NCBI GenBank assembly: GCA_964588665.1 | Contig: CAZPQQ010000026.1 | Location: forward strand, 1-38,325 | From: UBA2160 sp964588665 | Lineage (GTDB): Bacteria > Chloroflexota > Dehalococcoidia > Lucifugimonadales > UBA1123 | Length of the DNA: 38,325 bases | Direction of reading: 5' to 3' | Part shown: positions 6,177 through 14,400 of the stretch, piece after piece | Position numbering within the stretch: the stretch's first letter is position 1 | Layout: every line of letters starts with the position of its first letter | Notes under the pieces: generated by a model | The model's input: the letters and a program-made list of their open reading frames with translations, nothing else | Database searches by the model: none | Told to the model about the DNA's origin: nothing | Program-made: the position numbers and the translations under genes

Positions 6177-8456
6177 ATGACACCAACCGTTGTGGGCGCC
6201 CAAGCAACTGGCGTCTGTGTGCCTTTCTCCGCCATAACCAGAAAGGACGTTGCTTGGGCCGGCGGCAAAGCCGCCAACCTGGGTGAGATGGTGCGAGCGG
6301 GCATTCCAGTGCCCCCGGGCTTCGTCATCACCACCACGGCGTATCGCGCTTATATGAAGGAACACGAGATAGATCCCCTGGTGGCCGAGCAGTTAGGAAA
6401 GATCGGCTCGACCACAAACGGTGCACTGAGCAAGGCGTCGACGAAGATCCAAGATAAGATGTTGGCCGGCCGGCTTTCGTCGACGATCGAGTCGGAGATC
6501 GTCGACGCGTACAAAGCTTTGGGTGGAGGGCCCGTCGCGGTTCGCTCCTCAGCCACCGCCGAGGACCTAGAGCATGCATCCTTTGCCGGGCAGCAGGACA
6601 CTTATTTGAACGTTGTGGGCGCCGTTGATCTCATACGCGCCGTCCGGTCGTGCTGGGCTTCGCTGTTTGAGGCCAGAGCGACGTATTATCGCGAAGAAAA
6701 CGGCATCGAACACTCCCAGGTCTCGATGGCCGTTGCCGTCCAACGCATGGTTCCCTCAGATGTCTCCGGCGTCATGTTCACCGTTGATCCGTCGGCGAAC
6801 GATTCCGGCGAACTTCTGATCGAAGCGATATTCGGATTGGGCGAGCCTTTGGTCTCAGGACAGCTGTCCCCCGACGCCTACACCGTGAGTCGAGAGACCC
6901 TGAGCGTCGTTGACCGAGCCGTCACGACTCAGCCTTGGATGCTCAAGCGGGAAAGCGCTCTCGAAGGCGGATCGGACGAGGCGCCGGTTCCGCCTGCGGT
7001 CCGGAGCTGGCAGAAGCTGGGGGACAGGCAGATTGTCGAGCTCGCGAACCAGGGACTCCAGCTCGAAAAGCACTTCGGTCAGCCGCAAGATGTTGAGTGG
7101 GCATTCGTCGACGAAGCCGTGTATGTTCTCCAGTCTCGGCCTATTACGGTGTCCGCTTCAGGACAGGCCGCGAACAGTGTTCGCCACCTTGAACTCACCC
7201 CGGTGGCATCGGGAGCGGGCGCCAGCCCCGGAGTCGCGTTCGGAATGGTCCGAGTAATCGCCAGCGCGTCGGAGATCGACCGTGTCCAAGACGGCGACAT
7301 CCTGGTGACGGAGATGACGACGCCTGATTTTGTGCCCGCCATGAAGCGGGCGGCGGCCATTGTGACCGATCGCGGCGGCAGGACCTGCCACGCCGCCATC
7401 GTGAGTCGAGAGATGGGCCTGCCGTGCATTGTGGGCGCCGGCGATGCGACTAAGGTGCTCTCCCACATCCTGTTTGCGACGGTCGACGGGTCTAGCGGCT
7501 CAGTGTACGAAGGCGACGTTTCAGAGTCGTTGACGCCAGCCGAAGTCGAGTCCTCGCCCGATGTCCCTTTGGAGACACGGACGAATCTGTACGTGAACCT
7601 GGCAGACCCGGACGCGGCGGAACGCGTCGCCGCCCTCGACGTTGACGGAGTCGGTCTGTTGCGCGCCGAATTCATGATCGCACACCTGGGAGAGCACCCC
7701 CGTGCGACGCTCGAATCCGGACGCGGCGCCGTATTCACGCAACACCTGGCCCAGGGCTTGGAGCGATTCGCGTCTGCATTTCATCCCCGGCCAATCGTGT
7801 ATCGCTTCTCGGATTTCAAGACCAACGAGTACCGCAACCTCAAAGGCGGCGAGGATTACGAACCCTTCGAAGAAAACCCGATGATCGGCTACCGGGGCTG
7901 CGCTCGCTACCTCGCCGAGCCGGATGTCTTCGCACTGGAGGTCGAGGCGCTCAAGCAGGTCAGGCGGCATCACCCCAACGTGTGGGGCATGCTTCCATTC
8001 GTACGCTCGGTCCTGGAGTTGGAGAACGTCATCGCGTTGCTGCGGAGCATGGGTCTCGAACAAGGTCCCGAGTTCAAGCTGTGGATGATGGTGGAACTGC
8101 CGACGAACGTGCTGTTGCTGGACGAGTTCCTCGACGCCGGCATCGACGGTGTTTCGATCGGCAGCAACGACCTCACGCAACTCATACTTGGCGTCGACCG
8201 AGACAACGAGCAGCTCGCGTCGCTGTTCGACGAGCGCGATCCCGCGGTTCTCAAGGCAATCGAGAAGATTGTCCGAACGTGCAAGTCGCGGGGAGTGTCG
8301 GTGTCCATCTGTGGGCAAGCGCCGTCGGTGTATCCAGACCTAACCCGCAACCTCGTCGAGTGGGGAGTCACGTCAGTATCCGTCAGCCCCGACATGATCG
8401 GGCAGACGCGAAGCATCCTCCACCAGGCTGAGATGAGCCCAGCGCTGGCGTACTGA
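6177..8456 (+). CDS. ppsA: Phosphoenolpyruvate synthase (pyruvate, water dikinase)
   Basis: This enzyme converts pyruvate, ATP and water to phosphoenolpyruvate, AMP and phosphate, the entry to gluconeogenesis. Three domains are visible in order. The ATP-grasp part starts with GGKAANLGEMVRAGIPVPPG (29-48) and contains AVRSSATAED (121-130). The central swivelling domain has GGRTCHAAIVSREMGLP (400-416) with the phosphorylated His405. The C-terminal PEP/pyruvate barrel has GVGLLRAEFM (491-500), IGSNDLTQL (661-669) and the catalytic Cys712 in ICGQAP. At 759 residues it is close to the usual 790. The divergent SorC-type regulator suggests carbon-source control. The absence of a second PEP-utilising partner argues against a phosphotransferase-system role. 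A relative such as a PEP-dependent phosphotransferase with another acceptor is less likely. Confidence 0.93.
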   Translation: MTPTVVGAQATGVCVPFSAITRKDVAWAGGKAANLGEMVRAGIPVPPGFVITTTAYRAYMKEHEIDPLVAEQLGKIGSTTNGALSKASTKIQDKMLAGRLSSTIESEIVDAYKALGGGPVAVRSSATAEDLEHASFAGQQDTYLNVVGAVDLIRAVRSCWASLFEARATYYREENGIEHSQVSMAVAVQRMVPSDVSGVMFTVDPSANDSGELLIEAIFGLGEPLVSGQLSPDAYTVSRETLSVVDRAVTTQPWMLKRESALEGGSDEAPVPPAVRSWQKLGDRQIVELANQGLQLEKHFGQPQDVEWAFVDEAVYVLQSRPITVSASGQAANSVRHLELTPVASGAGASPGVAFGMVRVIASASEIDRVQDGDILVTEMTTPDFVPAMKRAAAIVTDRGGRTCHAAIVSREMGLPCIVGAGDATKVLSHILFATVDGSSGSVYEGDVSESLTPAEVESSPDVPLETRTNLYVNLADPDAAERVAALDVDGVGLLRAEFMIAHLGEHPRATLESGRGAVFTQHLAQGLERFASAFHPRPIVYRFSDFKTNEYRNLKGGEDYEPFEENPMIGYRGCARYLAEPDVFALEVEALKQVRRHHPNVWGMLPFVRSVLELENVIALLRSMGLEQGPEFKLWMMVELPTNVLLLDEFLDAGIDGVSIGSNDLTQLILGVDRDNEQLASLFDERDPAVLKAIEKIVRTCKSRGVSVSICGQAPSVYPDLTRNLVEWGVTSVSVSPDMIGQTRSILHQAEMSPALAY

Positions 8457-8591
8457 CTCGCTACGGGAGGCGCCGATCCGCGCTGTGGCCGCTACGGGCT
8501 TGTGGTCCGACGGGATCACTACGGGTACAGGTCGCTGGCTGATTGTTGACGGCGTCTTTAGTCTCATGTCCTGTCTCGGTTGTTCGCTCGG

Positions 8592-8690
8592 CGGCCCTTC
8601 GACAGGCTCAGAGCCTGCCCTGAGATTTCCGAAGGGGCGAACGGGGAGGTTAGTCTTTCCGTTCGTGGTGAGCTTGTCGAACCACAGGCC
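8592..8690 (+). repeat. Dispersed repeat: palindrome plus 51-base unit
   Basis: The gap 8457-8789 holds no gene. From 8595 CCCTTCG pairs with CGAAGGG about 30 bases on, and inside it CAGGCTCAGAGCCTG is a 15-base near-perfect palindrome. Next to it, 8635-8685 matches the reverse complement of 35177-35227 without gaps at 46 of 51 positions by hand count. Its core CCGTTCGTGGTGAGC is identical in both copies. Short frames over it read SVRGELVEP, a repeat-derived peptide rather than a gene. The gap also has three CTACGGG words at 8461, 8492 and 8519. Confidence 0.8.
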
Positions 8691-8789
8691 CGCGCCACGA
8701 CGCCGTACGATAATCGCAAACGGCTTGCGCCTCATTGGGGAGAAGACGGGATCCGCCAATCAAAGGAGGCCATCGGAGCTCCGAAACCC

Positions 8790-10040
8790 CTAGATCGTCC
8801 CGTCTGCTTTCAGCGCCGCTAACTCGTCTTGGCTCATGTTCAGGTCGTCGCGGTAGACCTTGTCGTTGTGCTCGCCCAGCAGTGGAGCCCTGTGAGTGGC
8901 CCAAGGAGTCTTGCTGAACACGTACGGTCGCCCTGGGTAGACGAAGCTCTGGTTCAGTTCTGGGTGCTCGACTTCCTCAAAGAAGCCGCGGGCCCCCAGA
9001 TGAGCGTCGCCGAGGTTCTCGTCGGGAGTTCGCACGATGCCCCAAGGGAATTTTCGCTCCTGCGATCCACGGTATATCTCTTCCGCGGTGTGCGCCTGGA
9101 TGAAGCTTCGGAGCACGTCGAACGCGTGATCCACCTCCGGACCCGAGCGCATGCGCATCGCCGCGATGTCGCGATACTTCTCGCTGGTCAAGTCTTCGGC
9201 CATGCCTTCCGAGTCCATCCAGCCTACGAGCGAGCGCCATGAATTGACGTTTGTGAACATGGCGAACACGTTGATGAACCGGCCGTCGATGGTGGGGCAG
9301 AGGGTCTTCGGCGTTGGACTGGCGCCGTGATGGCGGCCCGTCTGTCGACGGACCTGCTGCTGCATGTACATGTACTGCGGCATGGCGGCCTCCGTGGTGC
9401 CGGAGCAGGCCTCGTGTATGGATGCGTCAACGTGCTGCCCTTCGCCGGTCATGTCGCGCCAGTTGATCGCCAGCAGCGTCCCGATGGCGCCGTAGTGCGC
9501 GCCGATCATGTAGCCGTGGCCGCCGCTGGGACGGATCGGCGGCGACCCGGGCACGTCGTCATATCCGCAGGAGTTCATCACTCCGCCGACAGCCAGGGCC
9601 ACGATGTCAGATGTCTTGTAGTCTCGATACGGCCCGTCCTGCCCGAACCCGGTGAGCGACGTCACGATCAGGCTCGGGTTGAGGGCGCTCAGGTCGCCAT
9701 AACCCAGTCCCAACGAATCCATGTAGCCGGCGTCGAAGCTCTCCATGAGGACATCGGCCTTCGCAGCCAATTGTTTCAAGACGCGCTGGCCGGACTCTGT
9801 TTCGATGTCCAGAGTTATGCCTTCCTTGGCGGTGTTGTACGCCCAGAAGTACAGGCTCTGCTCCGGGTCCGGGTTGTCGTCGCGGAAGGGGCCGACATTT
9901 CTCGCGTTGTCGCCCCCGGGCGGCTCGATCTTGATGACGCGTGCGCCCATCTCGCCCAACAGTTTGCCCATGAGCTGGCCTTTTTCGTCGCACAGATCAA
10001 GGATCGTGACCCCGGAAAGGGCCCCGCGGTTTTCAGTCAT
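8790..10040 (-). CDS. Family III CoA-transferase, catalytic Asp replaced by Tyr
   Basis: This is a 416-residue CaiB/BaiF-family protein. Family marks are LSGVTILDL at the start, GARVIKIEPPGGDNAR, GEGQHVDASIHEA and the C-terminal APLLGEHNDKV. At the position of the catalytic Asp the protein reads SGGHGYMIGA, placing Tyr177 where the nucleophile should be. It may be an inactive or structural subunit, or use another chemistry. GGAGG precedes the ATG. It resembles the first transferase of the window (both have GPF[PR]DD.[AN]?DPEQS and GGH near the active site) more than the two Asp-bearing copies. The substrate is not known. Confidence 0.9.
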   Translation of the reverse strand: MTENRGALSGVTILDLCDEKGQLMGKLLGEMGARVIKIEPPGGDNARNVGPFRDDNPDPEQSLYFWAYNTAKEGITLDIETESGQRVLKQLAAKADVLMESFDAGYMDSLGLGYGDLSALNPSLIVTSLTGFGQDGPYRDYKTSDIVALAVGGVMNSCGYDDVPGSPPIRPSGGHGYMIGAHYGAIGTLLAINWRDMTGEGQHVDASIHEACSGTTEAAMPQYMYMQQQVRRQTGRHHGASPTPKTLCPTIDGRFINVFAMFTNVNSWRSLVGWMDSEGMAEDLTSEKYRDIAAMRMRSGPEVDHAFDVLRSFIQAHTAEEIYRGSQERKFPWGIVRTPDENLGDAHLGARGFFEEVEHPELNQSFVYPGRPYVFSKTPWATHRAPLLGEHNDKVYRDDLNMSQDELAALKADGTI

Positions 10041-10062
10041 TTGTTGGTCCTCCAGTCGTCAG

Positions 10063-10086
10063 TCCATCGTTCCATCGTTCCATCGG
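10063..10086 (+). repeat. Three tandem 8-base units
   Basis: TCCATCGT is repeated three times head to tail (the last unit ends in G) just upstream of the third CoA-transferase gene. It is a short tandem repeat that could vary in copy number. No function is evident. Confidence 0.6.
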
Positions 10087-10140
10087 ATTCAACTCAAACC
10101 TCATCAGGTCTGCCTCACCCATGCTGACGCCGCGCTGGGA

Positions 10141-11295
10141 TCAAACCTCGCGGCGAAGCAATTCGAGGTAGTCGGAGTATCGATACACGCGGTATCTCGC
10201 TTGGCCGGTGGTTTCCTCGGTAATGCCAAGTTCTTCAAGTCCAGTCATCAAGCCGTTGGCCGTTGGGTAAGACACATTCAACCTGTCCGAGGCGATTCTC
10301 ACAGTGAGATGAGTCTCTTCGTAGAACAAGTCCAGGAGTTGCAATCCCACCATCAAGTTGCCCATCCGATCTTGTATCAGTTGGCGGTGCTGTTCGCGGA
10401 GGTCAATGATGTCTCGGGCGGTTGTCGCCGCCTCACGAGCCACTTCTAGCACGGCCGTTGTGAAGAATTGCAGCCATCCTTCCCAATCTCCATTCGCGCG
10501 CACGGATTGAAGTCTGCTGTAGTACTCTTCCCTATATCGTTTGAAGTACGCGCTAAGGTACAGGAGGGGGCGCTCCAACACGCCTTGTGCGCACAAATAG
10601 AACGTGATCAGCAACCGGCCCATGCGTCCGTTGCCGTCCAAGAATGGGTGAATTGTCTCGAACTGTGCGTGAATGAGGCCCGCGTTTATGATCGCCGGAA
10701 ATTGACTGGGAGCGTTCATGTATTGTTCCAGGCGCCCCATAATAGATTGCAATTCGTGAGGCGGAGGAGACACGTGAACCGCGTCCGCGAGTGACAGTGC
10801 CGATGGGCCAATCCAATTCTGACTCCTACGGAACTCACCGGGCGACCTATCGGCGCCCCTCACTCCAGAAAGCAATTCGCGGTGAATGTTTCTCAGCAAT
10901 CGGTTGGAAAGGGGCAAACTGTCCAATTGTTCCAACCCGAGGTTCAACGCACGCACATAGTTGAACACTTCTCCAATATCCAACTCGAGATCGCCGCTGG
11001 TACGGGCAACCTCATATTCCAGGATGTCATCCAACGACGCCTGAGTGCCCTCTATCTGAGAACTCAAGACAGCTTCTTTCCTTACGTACATGCCGATGAA
11101 CAGATCAGGATTCGGGAGCATTGCCGCACTCGCGTCGAGCCTTCCCACGGCTTGATCCGCGTCTGACAAGGTGCTCCAGAGCTGTTTGCTTATCGTCAGC
11201 GGGGGATCGGGAGGCAATGGAGTGGGCAGGAATGCGCGATACCCACCGATTTGTACCTCGTAGCGGCCTGCCCGGGTCGTGTGCTCAATTGTCAT
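10141..11295 (-). CDS. Fic family protein AMPylase
   Basis: Fic proteins transfer AMP (or related groups) from nucleotides to target hydroxyls. The core motif HPFLDGNGRMGR (residues 216-227 from the ATG) contains the catalytic His and phosphate-binding residues. The N-terminal inhibitory helix motif is present as SSQIEG (78-83), which fits an autoinhibited class II Fic protein. A C-terminal winged-helix-like segment (LTVRIASDRLNVSYPTANGLMTGLEELGI) is common in long Fic proteins and may bind DNA. The ATG at 11295 gives 384 residues; a TTG two codons earlier is also possible, and neither has a clear ribosome binding site. No separate antitoxin is adjacent. It sits alone between CoA-transferase genes with an AT-rich island upstream, which suggests horizontal arrival and autoregulation (inference). 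Confidence 0.92.
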   Translation of the reverse strand: MTIEHTTRAGRYEVQIGGYRAFLPTPLPPDPPLTISKQLWSTLSDADQAVGRLDASAAMLPNPDLFIGMYVRKEAVLSSQIEGTQASLDDILEYEVARTSGDLELDIGEVFNYVRALNLGLEQLDSLPLSNRLLRNIHRELLSGVRGADRSPGEFRRSQNWIGPSALSLADAVHVSPPPHELQSIMGRLEQYMNAPSQFPAIINAGLIHAQFETIHPFLDGNGRMGRLLITFYLCAQGVLERPLLYLSAYFKRYREEYYSRLQSVRANGDWEGWLQFFTTAVLEVAREAATTARDIIDLREQHRQLIQDRMGNLMVGLQLLDLFYEETHLTVRIASDRLNVSYPTANGLMTGLEELGITEETTGQARYRVYRYSDYLELLRREV

Positions 11296-11363
11296 TGGCA
11301 AATGTGAACGGATCGGGTGTTTTGGGGTGAAATTTGTGCGTGGGGAAAGAGAACCATTAGCTG

Positions 11364-11435
11364 TAATTAAAGTATCGCCTCGATTCTTTTAATTAGAGAT
11401 ACTATACCACACGTAGTGTAGGTGACCCTTAATTA
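11364..11435. promoter_or_regulatory. AT-rich island with three TTAATTA words
   Basis: Upstream of the Fic gene the base composition turns AT-rich. TAATTAA/TTAATTA occurs at 11364, 11389 and 11429, and AGTATC (11371-11376) is mirrored by GATACT (11398-11403). A minus-strand -10-like TATAGT lies at about 11408-11403. These look like promoter and binding sites for the Fic gene. The rest of 11302-11554 holds no recognisable gene. Confidence 0.35.
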
Positions 11436-11554
11436 CGGAGGTGAGGACGCCAGACCGCGCACCGGCTGGTCGTGTTGTGTGAAGCCCGCCACGAGAAGCT
11501 TCTGTCTGGAGTCCACTCGCACCGACACCATGGCGAGGGACTGCGTCGAATTCC

Positions 11555-11812
11555 TCACGCCTCTGGCTCAGGCGCTGGACGCTTCAGGTGGTCGGGGCAT
11601 CGGGCGACCATCATGTTCTGGGATTTCGCGATGTAGACTGGGTTGCCCTCCGCGTCGAACTCCCCCGGAACCGTCACGATCTCGGTGACGATGAGCCGCA
11701 TGCGGAGCTCGGTGCCGTCGGCGAGTTGGTACTCGTTCCACTCCTCGCGGTTCACCTTGAATCCGACGTCGATCCCCTCGACCTCTTTGCCTTGGTAGTT
11801 CACTTTGGGCAC
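11555..11812 (-). CDS. Small conserved-looking protein of unknown function
   Basis: This 85-residue protein is not recognised. It is short and predicted rich in beta strands (GIDVGFKVNREEWNEYQLADGT, then MRLIVTEIVTVPGEFDAEGNPVY). It has no signal peptide or membrane segment and ends in a Pro/Glu-rich tail. The start is GTG at 11812 with TGAGGTGTGAACA in front. It lies 67 bases downstream of the fourth CoA-transferase on the same strand and is probably co-transcribed with it. A role as an accessory protein of that transferase is a guess. Confidence 0.65.
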   Translation of the reverse strand: MPKVNYQGKEVEGIDVGFKVNREEWNEYQLADGTELRMRLIVTEIVTVPGEFDAEGNPVYIAKSQNMMVARCPDHLKRPAPEPEA

Positions 11813-11879
11813 TGTTCACACCTCACGTTCGCGGTTCAGGCGACGTGGCATTCAATCTTCCGCCTCACAACGCGGCAAC

Positions 11880-13109
11880 TCAGATTGCGGCCTCTTCCAC
11901 CAACTGCGCCAGCTTGGCGTCGTCCACGCCGAGAAGTTCGCGATACACGAAGTCCATGTGCTCGCCGAGCAACGGCGAGGAGCGCCGCAGCTCCCAGGGC
12001 GAGCGAGACAGCTTGATCGGCTCACCCTCGACCTTGCTCATCCCGAGCTCGGCGTGATCGGCTTCGGGCAGGAAATTCCGAGCAGTGAGCTGCGGGTCTT
12101 GATCAACTTTTTCCTGGGCTGTCTGCACGGCCCCCGCGATTACCCCCGCCGCCTGCAGCGTGTCCATCACGTCATGCGGCGTGCGCTGGATCGTCCACTC
12201 CTCGATGTTTCTGTCCAGGTCGTCCTGGTTTGTCACGCGGGCCTCGTTGGTCGCGAATCGCTTGTCTTGGGTCCAGTCAGGGGTTCCGATGGCCGAGACC
12301 AACGCGGTCCACTGAGCATCGTCGAAGACCGAGATGACGCACCAGCGGTCGTCGCCTTCGCATCGATAGGTGTTGTGCGGCGCCACCGCCGGGTGCGGCG
12401 ACCGGTTGCCGGGAGGATTGCCGTCGCTACGATATGCACGGCCGTTGACCGTCTTGTCCAGGATTGTCGGGGCCGTGAGTACGATCCCGGATTCGACTTG
12501 TGACATGTCGATCCATTGGCCCTCGCCCGTGACGTTGCGATGATGCATCGCCATGACGCAGGACATCGCTCCGTAATAGCCCGCCGTGTGGTCCATATAC
12601 GAAAAGCCCCAGCCGGCTGGTTCGTGGCCAGGCAACCCCGACATCGTTGTGAGGCCGGACAATGCTTGCGCGGTCGGTCCCCAGGTCGTGTAGTGGTGGT
12701 CGGGTCCGTTGTGGCCGAACCCAGACAGGCTTAGGTAGACGATGTCAGGGCGGATTTGGCGCTGGCTCTCGTAGTCCAATCCCCATCGCTCCAGCACGGT
12801 GGAGCTGTAGTTCTCGACTACGATGTCCGACACGGCGATGAGGTCGTGCAGGAGTTCCATCCCATCAGGATGCATCACGTTCAAAGTGACGCCGAGTTTG
12901 TTGCGATTGAGGTTGTTGAAGAATCCGCTCATGTTGGGGCTGCCAGCCGCACTGGCCGGAGCGACGTTGCGGATGTAGTCCAGTGTTTGGTCGAACTCGA
13001 TGCGGATGACTTCGGCCCCGAAGTCCGCGAGAATGCGGGTGCAGGTCGGCCCAGCCACGATCCACGAAAAATCGACCACTCTGACCCCTTCAAGTGCATG
13101 TCGTCTCAT
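11880..13109 (-). CDS. Family III (CaiB/BaiF) CoA-transferase
   Basis: The fourth class III CoA-transferase has 409 residues. The N-terminus LEGVRVVDFSWIVAGP closely resembles that of the second transferase (LDLSWIIAGP). The nucleophile is probably Asp173 in SYMDHTAG. The C-terminus contains PLLGEHMDFVYRELLG, again like the second copy, so the two Asp-bearing copies look like one subfamily and the Glu/Tyr copies another. The ATG at 13109 follows AGGAAGAG; an upstream in-frame start would push translation through the promoter. The small unknown gene follows in the same direction. The substrate is unknown. Confidence 0.92.
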   Translation of the reverse strand: MRRHALEGVRVVDFSWIVAGPTCTRILADFGAEVIRIEFDQTLDYIRNVAPASAAGSPNMSGFFNNLNRNKLGVTLNVMHPDGMELLHDLIAVSDIVVENYSSTVLERWGLDYESQRQIRPDIVYLSLSGFGHNGPDHHYTTWGPTAQALSGLTTMSGLPGHEPAGWGFSYMDHTAGYYGAMSCVMAMHHRNVTGEGQWIDMSQVESGIVLTAPTILDKTVNGRAYRSDGNPPGNRSPHPAVAPHNTYRCEGDDRWCVISVFDDAQWTALVSAIGTPDWTQDKRFATNEARVTNQDDLDRNIEEWTIQRTPHDVMDTLQAAGVIAGAVQTAQEKVDQDPQLTARNFLPEADHAELGMSKVEGEPIKLSRSPWELRRSSPLLGEHMDFVYRELLGVDDAKLAQLVEEAAI

Positions 13110-13151
13110 AGTCACTCTCTTCCTAACGGTCCGTTGGAATTTGGCGAGAGA

Positions 13152-13180
13152 ATCGTATATCCGTGACGCCTCTTCGTCAA
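13152..13180 (-). promoter_or_regulatory. Sigma70-type promoter of the fourth CoA-transferase
   Basis: On the minus strand TTGACG (13180-13175) and TACGAT (13157-13152) are separated by exactly 17 bases. The predicted transcription start is about 35 bases before the ATG at 13109, which leaves room for the AGGAAGAG ribosome binding site. Confidence 0.55.
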
Positions 13181-13211
13181 CACACGGAGAGGCGCTTAGC
13201 GTGCCCAGGGG

Positions 13212-13240
13212 TTGCACATTCCCCGCCGGTTTGACACGAT
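13212..13240 (+). promoter_or_regulatory. Weak candidate promoter giving a leaderless PAC2 mRNA
   Basis: TTGCAC (13212-13217) and CACGAT (13235-13240) are 17 bases apart. The predicted start of transcription falls on or next to the ATG at 13247. No ribosome binding site is visible before that ATG, which would fit a leaderless message. The -10 match is poor. Confidence 0.25.
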
Positions 13241-13246
13241 GGCTTA

Positions 13247-14194
13247 ATGAGAGTCGGTGATTTCGAGCTAATCGATCCGGTGCCGGAACTGCACAATCCA
13301 GTAGCCGTAGCCATGCTGCGGCCGTGGATCGACGTTGGCAGAGTTGGCACGTTGACGCTGACCAAGTTGGAGCGCCACCTTGAGGCCAAAGAACTCGGTA
13401 GATTGGCGGAACCGGGGAACTTCTTCGATTTCACCCGCTATCGTCCCAGGATGCGCATGGTCAACGGCGAGCGTGTCTTCACGACGCCCAACAGCATCGT
13501 CCATCACGCACATGACGACGGGACCGACACCGACTACCTGTTCCTCCATATCAGGGAACCTCATTCCATGGGCGAGAGATATTGCGAGTCCATCTCTCAA
13601 CTCCTCACCAAGCTTTCGGTGACCGAGTACTGCCGGATCGGCGGAATGTACGATTCCGTGCCCCACACCCGTCCTCTGTTGGTGACGGGAAGTCTGACCG
13701 ACGAGCAGAACGAAAAGGCCAAGCACCTCGTTTCCCCCAGACGCAGTACGTATCAAGGTCCGACTAGCATCGTGAACCTTGTTTCCGAAACGATGATGCA
13801 GAACGAGGTCTCGACCACGAGTCTTATGGCTCACCTACCCCAGTACGTCCAACTGGACGAGGACCACATGGGCGCGGCTCGGATCATGGAGATCTTGTGC
13901 GCGATGTACGGTCTCCCGTCCTCGCTGGCCGATCCGACCAGAGGGCAGCAGCAGTACCGCGACATCAGCAAGGCCGTCGAGGACAACTCGGAAGTCAGCG
14001 GCCTGATCAGCCAGCTCGAAGCCTACTACGACCGCGTCTTGTCCGAATCCGAAGAGTCCGAGGAATCTGACGAGTTCGAGGAGTCAGGTTCTCAGTTCGC
14101 GCCGGATGTCGAGCGCTTCCTCAGCGAGATGGGGCAGCGGCTGGAAGGCAGCGAAGGCGACGAAATAGAGGACCCCGCGGACGACGAAGAGTAA
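13247..14194 (+). CDS. PAC2 family protein
   Basis: This 315-residue protein resembles the PAC2 family (proteasome assembly chaperone 2-like, related to COG1938/COG2047), found in actinobacteria, archaea and Chloroflexota. The N-terminus LRPWIDVGRVGTLTLTKLER followed by FFDFTRYRP matches the usual PAC2 layout, and GGMYDSVPHTRP is the typical mid-domain segment. The C-terminal 50 residues are strongly acidic (ESEESEESDEFEES). The ATG at 13247 has no Shine-Dalgarno sequence. The gene is divergent from the fourth CoA-transferase. The biochemical role of bacterial PAC2 proteins is unsettled. Confidence 0.8.
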   Translation: MRVGDFELIDPVPELHNPVAVAMLRPWIDVGRVGTLTLTKLERHLEAKELGRLAEPGNFFDFTRYRPRMRMVNGERVFTTPNSIVHHAHDDGTDTDYLFLHIREPHSMGERYCESISQLLTKLSVTEYCRIGGMYDSVPHTRPLLVTGSLTDEQNEKAKHLVSPRRSTYQGPTSIVNLVSETMMQNEVSTTSLMAHLPQYVQLDEDHMGAARIMEILCAMYGLPSSLADPTRGQQQYRDISKAVEDNSEVSGLISQLEAYYDRVLSESEESEESDEFEESGSQFAPDVERFLSEMGQRLEGSEGDEIEDPADDEE

Positions 14195-14400
14195 CGCCAC
14201 CGGAGTAGCCGCTGAGCGCAATCCAGCCGGTCGTTTGACTCAATGCTGAACCTTTGTTTCTGTCAGGACGAGTTGTCGCCCATCGAGTAGACTTTCTTCC
14301 TGACGCACCGCCGCCGCCGTTCGTTTCGCCTCCTCGTCACGAACAGCCTGACGCACCGGGCGCCGAATCCGAACATACCCGAACGCTGCGAGGCATGCCC

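Noticed and set aside
7521..8318. 265-codon frame antisense to PEP synthase
   Set aside because: The opposite strand carries the catalytic motifs of PEP synthase; the antisense frame is a codon-bias artefact.
8485..8793. Two open frames over the gap after PEP synthase
   Set aside because: They run through the dispersed repeat and read the repeat-derived SVRGELVEP peptide; not genes.
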